A DNA stretch of 64,000 nt. It comes from Pseudarthrobacter naphthalenicus (GTDB lineage Bacteria; Actinomycetota; Actinomycetes; Actinomycetales; Micrococcaceae). The stretch covers positions 1 to 64,000 of the forward strand of contig NZ_JARESG010000013.1 in assembly GCF_029076445.1 (NCBI RefSeq), written 5' to 3'. Below the pieces are notes generated by a model. The model did not search any database, was not told where the DNA came from, and saw only the letters and a program-made list of their open reading frames with translations. Of the stretch, positions 54,287 through 62,611 are shown piece after piece. A program made the position numbers and the translations under genes. Each line of letters opens with the position of its first letter. Positions within the stretch are counted from its first letter, which is position 1.

Positions 54287-54291
54287 GCGGA

Positions 54292-55116
54292 TCAGTGCGG
54301 GCCCTGCGAACTCCGGGGCCGGAGCTCCCAGAATGCCACAGCGGAGGCCGCCGCCACGTTCAAAGAATCCACCCCGGCACGCATGGGGATTTTCACGGCC
54401 AGGTCGACGGCGGCGAGCGTCTCTGTGCTCATGCCGGCCCCTTCCGTGCCCAGCACCAGGGCCAGCCGGTCCGGGTTGCTGGCGGCCAGCCGGTCAACGT
54501 CCACGGCGTCCCCAGTCAGTTCCAGGGCGGCGACGGTGAATCCATTCTGTTTGAGGACCGCGATGTCCTGTGGCCAGGATTCGAGCCGTGCCCACGGGAC
54601 CTGGAATACGGTGCCCATGCTGACCCGCACGCTGCGCCGGTAAAGGGGATCGCCGCAGCGCGGCGAAATCAGGACCGCATCGATGTCCAGGGCAGCGGCG
54701 GAACGGAAGATGGCGCCGACATTGGTGTGATCCACGATGTCTTCCAGAACAACCACCCGGCGGGCAGCTGCCAGAAGCTTCTGAAGCGGCACCGGTGCGG
54801 GCCGGTGCATCGCGGCCATCGCCCCGCGGTGCAAATGGAATCCCGTGATCTCTTCCAGCAGCGCCGCGCTGCCGATGAACGCCGGCACGTCCGGGTAGGC
54901 GGCCAGGACATCCTGCAGGTCCGCCAGCCATTTCTCGGCCAGGAAAAACGACCGCGGCCGGTGGCCCGCCACCAGCGCCCGGCGCAGGACCCGTGACGAT
55001 TCGGCGATGTACATGCCTTCGGCCGGCTCGCGGAGCTTCCGCAGGTGCACGTCGGTGAGCTGCGTGTAGTCGGCGACGCGCGGATCCGCGGCAGATTCAA
55101 GGTAGTGGATTGTCAC
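54292..55116 (-). CDS. TrmH/SpoU family RNA 2'-O-methyltransferase
   Basis: A 274-aa SPOUT enzyme. Motif 1 is [23 protein letters not shown], motif 2 is [11 protein letters not shown] and motif 3 is [23 protein letters not shown]. The N-terminal 100 residues form the substrate-binding domain ([23 protein letters not shown]). The target RNA is not identifiable. The GTG start lies 7 nt after the TauE/SafE gene stop. Confidence 0.9.
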   Translation of the reverse strand: MTIHYLESAADPRVADYTQLTDVHLRKLREPAEGMYIAESSRVLRRALVAGHRPRSFFLAEKWLADLQDVLAAYPDVPAFIGSAALLEEITGFHLHRGAMAAMHRPAPVPLQKLLAAARRVVVLEDIVDHTNVGAIFRSAAALDIDAVLISPRCGDPLYRRSVRVSMGTVFQVPWARLESWPQDIAVLKQNGFTVAALELTGDAVDVDRLAASNPDRLALVLGTEGAGMSTETLAAVDLAVKIPMRAGVDSLNVAAASAVAFWELRPRSSQGPH

Positions 55117-55123
55117 CGGCTGA

Positions 55124-55909
55124 TTATTTCAGCAGATTGGCGATCATGAAGCCCAGTGCCACCAGGCCAAGGGCAAAGATCACGCCGCGGAGGACCGGCG
55201 GGGACAACCGGCGGCCCACTTTGGACCCGATGAAGCCGCCAATCAGCGAACTGACCGCGATGATGGCCACCACCGGCCAGTTGATCCGCCCGAAGGCGAA
55301 CAGCAGGTATGAGACTGCCGCCACAATGTTCACGCCCAGCACCAGAATGTTTTTCATGGCATTGGCATTTTGGATGGTTCCGGCCATAAAGACACCCAGG
55401 ATCCCTACCAGCAGGATGCCTTGGGCGGCCACGAAGTAGCCGCCGTAGACGCCCGCCAGGTACACCAGGACGATCAGCAGGATGCCGTGGTTCCTGTCCT
55501 TGAGGGCGTGCTCCGGGTTTTCCTCCCGGGACCGGACCCACCGCTGGAGCCGGGGCTGGAAGACCACCATCAGCAGGGCCAGGACAATCAGGGCCGGAGC
55601 AGCGTAGTAGAACACCTTTTCCGGGAGGTGGAGCAGCAGCCAGGCGCCGCTGACACCGCCGAGCAAGGAGGCAGGCAGCAGTTTGAGGAGCTGGCCGCCC
55701 CGGCCTTTGAGTTCCTTGCGATACCCCCAGGCGCCGGCGGCATTTCCGGCCACCAGCCCCATGGCGTTGCTGATGGAGGCAGTCACCGGGGCCACCCCGA
55801 GGGCGATCAGGACGGGGAACGTGACCAGGGTGCCGGAGCCTACGACGGCGTTGATGGTGCCGGCCCACAGGCCGGCAAAAAACACAAGGATGCTGCTAAG
55901 AAGCTCCAC
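55124..55909 (-). CDS. TauE/SafE family sulfite or organosulfonate exporter
   Basis: A 261-aa membrane protein with about eight hydrophobic segments. GLWAGTINAVVGSGTLVTFPVLIALGVAPVTASISNAMGL is the family signature, repeated weakly in the second half (GGYFVAAQGILLVGILGV). The likely role is anion export across the membrane. ATG at 55909; the ABC ATPase gene precedes it by 15 nt. Confidence 0.9.
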   Translation of the reverse strand: MELLSSILVFFAGLWAGTINAVVGSGTLVTFPVLIALGVAPVTASISNAMGLVAGNAAGAWGYRKELKGRGGQLLKLLPASLLGGVSGAWLLLHLPEKVFYYAAPALIVLALLMVVFQPRLQRWVRSREENPEHALKDRNHGILLIVLVYLAGVYGGYFVAAQGILLVGILGVFMAGTIQNANAMKNILVLGVNIVAAVSYLLFAFGRINWPVVAIIAVSSLIGGFIGSKVGRRLSPPVLRGVIFALGLVALGFMIANLLK

Positions 55910-55924
55910 TGCGGCGGTACCGCG

Positions 55925-56710
55925 TCAGCGGCGTGCTGTGGCCGTGTACCGGCCGGCGTTTTCGGTGACGTCCAGGGCCAGGCCGAAAGTGTTGCTGAGG
56001 TGCTCGTCGGTGAGCACCTCCTTGATGGGACCTGCCGCGACAACACCGCCGTCGCGCAGCAGCATGGCGTGCGTGAACCCTGGCGGCACCTCCTCAAGGT
56101 GGTGCGTGACCAGGACCATGGCCGGTGAGTCCTCATCGCGGGCGAGTTCGCCCAGCTTGTGTACGAGTTCCTCGCGGCCGCCGAGGTCCAGCCCTGCGGC
56201 GGGCTCGTCAAGGAGGAGCAGTTCGGGGTCCGTCATGAGGGCGCGGGCGATCTGCACGCGTTTGCGTTCACCTTCGGACAGTGTGGCAAAGGTCCGGTTC
56301 AGCATCGGGCCCATGCCCCAGTCGTTCAACAGCCGGAAGGCGCGCCGTTCGTCCGGCCGTTCGTATCCTTCACGCCAGCGGCCGGTCACGCCGTACGCCG
56401 CGGTGACCACAACGTTGAGGACATTCTCCGACTCGGGTATCTGGCTGGCCAGCGCCGCCGAGGACAGGCCAATCCGGGGACGAAGTTCGAAAACATCCAC
56501 GCGGCCCATGGTTTCGTCCAGGATCCCGGCCGTGCCGCTGCTGGGATGGAGCCGGGCTGCAGCTACCTGCAGGAGAGTGGTCTTGCCGGCGCCGTTGGGT
56601 CCCAGGATGACCCAGCGTTCCCCCTCATTGACCTGCCAGTCCACCTTGTCCAATAGGGTCTTTTTGCCTCGGACAACGCTGACGGAAGCCATTTCAAGAA
56701 CATCACTCAT
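55925..56710 (-). CDS. ABC transporter ATP-binding protein
   Basis: A 261-aa ATPase. Walker A is GPNGAGKTT, the signature is the atypical LSEGERKR, Walker B is LLLLDEPAAGLDL and the H-loop is VLVTHHLEE. The pattern resembles the ModF/YlmA-type cytosolic ABC proteins. No permease is adjacent; TauE/SafE follows. ATG at 56710 has TAGTGT 8 nt upstream. Confidence 0.88.
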   Translation of the reverse strand: MSDVLEMASVSVVRGKKTLLDKVDWQVNEGERWVILGPNGAGKTTLLQVAAARLHPSSGTAGILDETMGRVDVFELRPRIGLSSAALASQIPESENVLNVVVTAAYGVTGRWREGYERPDERRAFRLLNDWGMGPMLNRTFATLSEGERKRVQIARALMTDPELLLLDEPAAGLDLGGREELVHKLGELARDEDSPAMVLVTHHLEEVPPGFTHAMLLRDGGVVAAGPIKEVLTDEHLSNTFGLALDVTENAGRYTATARR

Positions 56711-56724
56711 AGGAGTAGACACTA
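56711..56724 (-). promoter_or_regulatory. Leaderless -10 box for the ABC ATPase operon
   Basis: TAGTGT (56719-56724, minus strand), then 8 nt to the ATG at 56710. Confidence 0.4.
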
Positions 56725-56852
56725 GGACAAAATCAGGGCCGACTGATAACTGATACCCGGCGGCGGGACGCGTAGAGGCACGCCGCGTCGATCCTCCGCC
56801 CAACGTGTGCGTTGTGTCGTGCCACGAATTCGGGCGCGTGGGCGGCGCTGAC

Positions 56853-56865
56853 TAAGATTGCAGCC
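56853..56865 (+). promoter_or_regulatory. Leaderless -10 box for serB
   Basis: TAAGAT (56853-56858), then 7 nt, then ATG at 56866. This favours 56866 over an upstream in-frame start. Confidence 0.55.
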
Positions 56866-57759
56866 ATGACTCCGAACGTGACTGCGGTCAGCTATGGCCC
56901 CAAACTGACCGACGCCGAGCTCGAACGGCTGCGATCCCTCTGGGCCGGCAGGGGCGCCACCGTCGAGTCGGAGTCGCGGGCCGGGGACCACAGGTTTGAG
57001 GTCCTCACCACCGGACTCGTCGTGGCGGACAGCACCGCCGCCGGCATCGCAGCCCTCCGCCGGGCCGTGGCGGACGCGGGCGTCGACGGACTGGATACCG
57101 CGATCGTCCCGGCCGGGCTGCGCGAGGCTCCCCGGAAGTTCCTGATCATGGACGTCGACTCGACCCTCATCCAGCAGGAAGTCATCGAACTCCTGGCGGC
57201 CTACGCCGGCAAACGCGAAGAGGTGGCCGCCGTCACCGAAGCCGCCATGCGCGGGGAACTGGACTTCGCGCAAAGCCTGCACGCGCGGGTGGCGGTGCTC
57301 GCAGGGCTGCCGGCCGCCGTCGTCGACGCTGTCCGGGCCGAAGTGCAGCTCAGTGAAGGTGCCGCTGAACTGGTGGCCGCCTTCAAGGCGGCAGGCCACG
57401 TTGTGGCGGTGGTCTCCGGAGGTTTCAACCAGGTCCTGCGCCCCATCGCCGAGGAGCTCGGCCTGGACTACTGGATCGCCAACGAATTGGAAATCCTCGA
57501 CGGCGTCCTCACTGGCAGGGTGCTCGGCGCCGTCATTGACCGGGCCGCCAAGGAGAAGTACCTGCGCGAATGGGCTGCTGCCGAAGGAATCGCCATGGAG
57601 CACACCATTGCGGTGGGCGACGGCGCCAACGACCTTGACATGCTCGGGGCCGCCGGGATCGGGGTGGCGTTCAACGCCAAGCCGGCAGTGCGGGCCGTGG
57701 CAGACTCGGCCATCAACATGCCCTACCTGGACACCGTCCGGTACATCGCCGGCGTCTGA
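56866..57759 (+). CDS. serB: Phosphoserine phosphatase SerB
   Basis: Last step of serine synthesis. The 297-aa HAD enzyme has motif I FLIMDVDSTLIQQEVIELLA, motif II VVSGGFNQVLRPIAEELG, and motif III/IV AVGDGANDLDMLGAAGIG. The first 90 residues form an ACT-like domain. The start is fixed by the leaderless promoter. A very long hairpin follows the stop. Confidence 0.94.
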   Translation: MTPNVTAVSYGPKLTDAELERLRSLWAGRGATVESESRAGDHRFEVLTTGLVVADSTAAGIAALRRAVADAGVDGLDTAIVPAGLREAPRKFLIMDVDSTLIQQEVIELLAAYAGKREEVAAVTEAAMRGELDFAQSLHARVAVLAGLPAAVVDAVRAEVQLSEGAAELVAAFKAAGHVVAVVSGGFNQVLRPIAEELGLDYWIANELEILDGVLTGRVLGAVIDRAAKEKYLREWAAAEGIAMEHTIAVGDGANDLDMLGAAGIGVAFNAKPAVRAVADSAINMPYLDTVRYIAGV

Positions 57760-57765
57760 ACTCAA

Positions 57766-57824
57766 GCGAAAGGGCAGTTCGCGGCAATGTTCCTCAGGAA
57801 CTCTGCCGCGAACTGCCCTTTCGC
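57766..57824. terminator. Long hairpin between serB and the SDR gene
   Basis: A perfect 21-bp stem (57766-57786 with 57804-57824) is topped by a further GTTCC-TCA-GGAAC hairpin, so almost all of the 59 nt is paired. It would end both convergent genes, but it is much longer than the other terminators here. Confidence 0.85.
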
Positions 57825-57841
57825 GTTACTTGCCTCTGGCG

Positions 57842-58594
57842 CTAGTTGGCGCTCTTACCGAAGTAGTCCGCGCCGCCTGCATACTCCGTGTGGCCGGACT
57901 TGACGTCCGCGGTAGCCATGCCGGCCACCACCTCAGCGAATTCCTCCACGGAGTAAAGCTTGCCGGCCTCGGCACGGCGGGCTTCGATGGCGCCCGGCGT
58001 GGCCCGGTCCAGGAGGGTGGCCGTGACCGTGCCCTCGATCATGTCACCGGACACGACCACCAGGGAGATGCCCTTTTCGGCCAGGTGCGGCACGAGTTCA
58101 CGCAGCGCATCCTCACCGGCACGCTTGCTGCGGGCTACGGGCTCGTACGACGGCATGGTGGGCACAGTATCGATGAAGTGGGCCTGGTGGCTGGTCACAA
58201 AAACCACCCGGGACCCTTCCTTCATCAGCGGCACGGCCGCGTTGAGCATGTTAACCTGCGCATCCCGGTTCAGCTTGAGCGCGTAGTCCTCCTCCATGCC
58301 GGACTCCATGCCACCCGAAGCGTTGAGTACCAGCACGTCCAGCGAGCCGAAGTTCTCCATGGCCGCACTGGCCAGGGCCTGGACGCCTTCCTGGGTGGTC
58401 AGGTCCGCCCCCACCGCCACGGCACGGCCGCCGGCAGCTTCAATTCCCTGCACGACCTTGTTGGCCCGCGGCGCCTTCTGCCGGTAGTTCACTACAACGG
58501 CGGCGCCCTCGCCGGCCAGGATCTTTGCCACTTCGGCGCCGATCCCGCGGGAGGATCCGGTCACGATGGCTGTCTTGTTATCCAGCAGTCCCAC
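57842..58594 (-). CDS. SDR family oxidoreductase with displaced active-site tyrosine
   Basis: A 250-aa short-chain dehydrogenase. Cofactor motif IVTGSSRGIGAEVAK; Asn region LVLNASGG; the Ser is in VFVTSHQAH. The expected YxxxK reads YEPVARSK, with Tyr and Lys seven apart, so the standard triad geometry is absent. This form looks like a conserved actinobacterial group, and the substrate is unknown. GTG at 58594 has AAAGGAG five bases upstream. Confidence 0.82.
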   Translation of the reverse strand: MGLLDNKTAIVTGSSRGIGAEVAKILAGEGAAVVVNYRQKAPRANKVVQGIEAAGGRAVAVGADLTTQEGVQALASAAMENFGSLDVLVLNASGGMESGMEEDYALKLNRDAQVNMLNAAVPLMKEGSRVVFVTSHQAHFIDTVPTMPSYEPVARSKRAGEDALRELVPHLAEKGISLVVVSGDMIEGTVTATLLDRATPGAIEARRAEAGKLYSVEEFAEVVAGMATADVKSGHTEYAGGADYFGKSAN

Positions 58595-58717
58595 AAGGGC
58601 TCCTTTGTTCGATACGTCTAAATCGCTTGGGGTCTGAAGTCCATCATGCCAGCGGCGGCTCCGTGTTCCCTTGTGTGACTCCCACAAAGATGCGCGTTCC
58701 GGCTAGTCGGCCGCAGC

Positions 58718-58770
58718 CCCCGGGAATCCCCGGCGGATTCCCGGGGAGTCCTGGGGAGTCCCGGGGAGTC
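58718..58770. repeat. GC-rich hairpin and three tandem 10-nt repeats downstream of fabG
   Basis: CCCCGGGAATC (58718-58728) pairs with GATTCCCGGGG (58736-58746), and CCGGGGAGTC/CTGGGGAGTC/CCGGGGAGTC occupy 58741-58770. On the minus strand this follows the fabG stop, so it may act as a terminator without a T tail. The 58595-58786 spacer holds nothing else I can name. Confidence 0.65.
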
Positions 58771-58786
58771 CCCAGGTACGGCCGGG

Positions 58787-60086
<1,300 letters not shown>

Positions 60087-60090
<4 letters not shown>

Positions 60091-60359
60091 ATATTTTCGA
60101 CCTGGCCGCAGGGACCGCCGGTCCCCCCGCGGGCACCGCCGCCATGTGCTCCCGGAAAGCCTGCCGCAGCGAGGCCTCGTGGCAACTGCTGTGGAACAAT
60201 CCCAAGATCCATACCCCGGAGCGACGCAAAATCTGGCTGGCCTGCGCGGAGCACCGCGCGTGGCTGGAGGACTACCTGCAGACGCGCGGGCTGTGGAAGG
60301 AGACTGTTGTGCTGGATTCCGGCCAGGGCGGCCACGAACCATTGGGGCAGGACAGCTGA
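60087..60359 (+). CDS. Small putative zinc-binding protein in the SURF1 operon
   Basis: A 90-aa protein with C21, C26, C53 and H56 (MCSRKACRS and WLACAEHRAWL), a C-x4-C-x26-C-x2-H pattern that could bind one zinc. No membrane helix. Homologues are annotated as hypothetical or, without visible reason, as acetone carboxylase. ATG overlaps the DUF3099 stop by four bases and its TGA is directly followed by the SURF1 ATG, so the three are tightly coupled. Confidence 0.78.
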
Positions 60360-61250
60360 ATGTACCGCTTTCTTTTCTCCAGCAAGTGGATGGGTTACCT
60401 CCTGCTTGCCGCCATCTTCGCCGCTGCCTGCGTCTTCCTGGGCAGGTGGCAGATGGACCGCCGTGCCGAAACCCTTGCCGAGATCAACCGCGTCGTAACC
60501 AATTATTCGGCCACGCCCATCTCCTTCGACCAGGCCAGGGAAGAGTTTTCCGCACTGGACCCAGCGAAGGAGTGGACCCAGGTGGAGCTCAAGGGCACCT
60601 ACGACGTCGCCGGGCAGCGGGTTGTCCGTAACCGTCCGCTGAACGGGCAGCCCGGCTACGAGGTGGTTGTCCCGTTCAAGCTCGACGCCGGCCAGACCGT
60701 CATCATTGATCGCGGTTGGCTGCCCATCGGCAATAAGAACCCCGGCAGCCCGGATTCCGTCCCGGCACCCCCGTCCGGACCCGTGACAGCGGTAGTCCGT
60801 CTCAAGCACGGTGAGCCCCGGCTGGATCGCGGCGCACCCGAGGGCCAGCTCGCCTCCATCGACCTGCCGACCTACGCGGATCAGTTGCCGTACCCCGTGC
60901 TCACGGGCGCCTACGGCCAGTTGGCGTCCGAATCGCCTGCGCCGGCCGACTCCCCCGTACCGTTCCCGAAGCCTGCCACGGAGGAGGGAACACACCTGTC
61001 CTACTCGCTGCAGTGGTTCGCCTTCGGCATTCTGATGTTCGTGGGCTTCGGCTATGCCGCACGGCAACAGGCCCGCAACGCCGCTATCGACGCCGAAGAC
61101 GAGGAGGATGAGGACGGGACCCGGGATTCGGGCAGCCCGGTCCACTCCGCAGCTGCGGCAGCCCGCCGTCGGCCGGCAGTCCCCCGGAAACGCAAGCACG
61201 CCACCTCTGAGGAAGAGGAAGACGCTCTCCTGGACGCGCAGGGCTTCTAG
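60360..61250 (+). CDS. SURF1 family cytochrome oxidase assembly protein
   Basis: A 296-aa membrane protein that assists heme/copper oxidase assembly. It has an N-terminal membrane helix (about 10-26), a periplasmic domain with FLGRWQMDRRAETLAEINRV and VIIDRGWLPIG, the C-terminal SYSLQWFAFGILMFVGFGY helix, then a basic/acidic cytoplasmic tail of 55 residues that is longer than in many homologues. ATG adjoins the preceding stop. Confidence 0.92.
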   Translation: MYRFLFSSKWMGYLLLAAIFAAACVFLGRWQMDRRAETLAEINRVVTNYSATPISFDQAREEFSALDPAKEWTQVELKGTYDVAGQRVVRNRPLNGQPGYEVVVPFKLDAGQTVIIDRGWLPIGNKNPGSPDSVPAPPSGPVTAVVRLKHGEPRLDRGAPEGQLASIDLPTYADQLPYPVLTGAYGQLASESPAPADSPVPFPKPATEEGTHLSYSLQWFAFGILMFVGFGYAARQQARNAAIDAEDEEDEDGTRDSGSPVHSAAAAARRRPAVPRKRKHATSEEEEDALLDAQGF

Positions 61251-61251
61251 A

Positions 61252-61731
61252 GTGGCGGACCAGACCGAGCCCGCACCGGTGGCCAACGTCAAGCGGGCCC
61301 TGACGGATTTTGGCCTCCGGGACACAGTGCGGGTCTTCAGCACGAGGGTGCCCACCGCGGCCGCGGCCGCCGAGGTCCTGGGTTGCGACGTCGCGGCGAT
61401 CACCAACAGCCTGGTGTTTATGCTCGACGGCGGTCCGTTGCTGATACTCGCCAGCGGCGCCGCGAGGGTGGACACCGCCCTGGTGGCCGGCCATCTTGGA
61501 GCCGGAACCATCCGCCGGGCCAGCCCTGACTTCGTGCTAAAACACACCGGGCAGGAAGTGGGCGGCGTGGCACCGGTGGGGCACCCGGCTAGGATCAGAA
61601 CCCTGCTGGACGAATCCCTGGCCGCCCACCCCGTGCTGTGGGCCGGGGCGGGAGACCACCATTCCATGTTCAGCATCACTTACGATGAGCTGAAACTCAT
61701 GACCGCAGCCCAAGAGCTCAAGGTGCGCTAG
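61252..61731 (+). CDS. YbaK/prolyl-tRNA editing domain protein
   Basis: A 159-aa editing-fold protein. Features are TAAAAAEVLGCDVAAITNSLVFMLDGGPLLILASGAARVD and HTGQEVGGVAPVGHP, matching YbaK/EbsC trans-editing enzymes that hydrolyse misacylated Cys- or Ala-tRNA. The specific tRNA is not known. GTG at 61252, one base after the SURF1 stop. Confidence 0.88.
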   Translation: MADQTEPAPVANVKRALTDFGLRDTVRVFSTRVPTAAAAAEVLGCDVAAITNSLVFMLDGGPLLILASGAARVDTALVAGHLGAGTIRRASPDFVLKHTGQEVGGVAPVGHPARIRTLLDESLAAHPVLWAGAGDHHSMFSITYDELKLMTAAQELKVR

Positions 61732-61802
61732 GTGTGTGCCGACAGGTGCCCGCCCACGCCGCCGCGTGAGGCGGGGCAGCGCATGCATACGAAAGGCGCC
61801 GC

Positions 61803-62576
61803 ATGATCGAGATCCTGAACCCCGACGAAGTGGCCCGCGCCAAGGAAACCGGCGCCGTGGTCGCTGAGATCCTGCAGACGCTGAAATCCCGCAGCACAGT
61901 GGGCACCAACCTCCTGGAGATCGATCAGTGGGCCAAGGCCATGATCCATCGGGCAGGAGCAGTGTCCTGTTACGTCGACTACGCGCCGTCCTTCGGTAAC
62001 GGCCCGTTCGGACACTACATCTGCACGGGAGTCAACGACGCCGTGCTCCACGGGCTGCCGCGCGACTACACGCTTGCCGACGGCGACCTGCTGACGCTTG
62101 ACCTGGCTGTCTCCAAGGAAGGCCTTGCTGCGGACGCTGCCATCAGCTTCATTGTGGGCGACTCGAAGCCTGCCGGGAGCGTGGCCATGATTGATGCAAC
62201 CGAGCGTGCCTTGCGCGCCGGTATTGCGGTCGCCGGGCCGGGCGCCCGCATCGGCGATATCTCCTATGCCATCGGTTCGGTCCTCAGCGAGGCCGGCTAC
62301 CCTGTGAACACGCAATTCGGAGGTCACGGCATCGGATCAACGATGCATCAGGACCCGCATGTGCCCAATACCGGGCGGCCGGGCCGCGGTTACAAGCTGC
62401 GGCCGGGGCTGCTGCTCGCGCTTGAACCGTGGGTCATGGAAGACACCCCGGAACTCGTCACCGACGCCGACGGCTGGACGCTCCGCAGCGCCACCGGTTG
62501 CCTGACGGCGCACACCGAACACACCATCGCCATCACCGAGGACGGCGCCGACATTCTCACCCTGCCCGGTTCCTAG
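61803..62576 (+). CDS. map: Type I methionine aminopeptidase
   Basis: Removes the N-terminal Met from new proteins. The 257-aa metallo-enzyme has metal ligands in LTLDLAVSKEGLAADAAISF (two Asp), FGGHGIGSTMHQDP (His), LEPWVM (Glu) and AHTEHTIAIT (Glu). GAAAGGCG precedes the ATG. It lies 71 nt after the YbaK gene. Confidence 0.95.
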   Translation: MIEILNPDEVARAKETGAVVAEILQTLKSRSTVGTNLLEIDQWAKAMIHRAGAVSCYVDYAPSFGNGPFGHYICTGVNDAVLHGLPRDYTLADGDLLTLDLAVSKEGLAADAAISFIVGDSKPAGSVAMIDATERALRAGIAVAGPGARIGDISYAIGSVLSEAGYPVNTQFGGHGIGSTMHQDPHVPNTGRPGRGYKLRPGLLLALEPWVMEDTPELVTDADGWTLRSATGCLTAHTEHTIAITEDGADILTLPGS

Positions 62577-62611
62577 GCCGGCGGTCACGTCAGGGTGCCC
62601 GGCGTTGTGGC

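Noticed and set aside
54156..54291. A Zur box upstream of the zinc-free L31 gene
   Set aside because: The region has an AT-rich TATCATTAA patch but no inverted symmetry; it is better explained as a -10 box.
58741..58770. A CRISPR-like array
   Set aside because: The repeats are 10 nt, directly adjacent, without spacers, and no cas gene is in the window.
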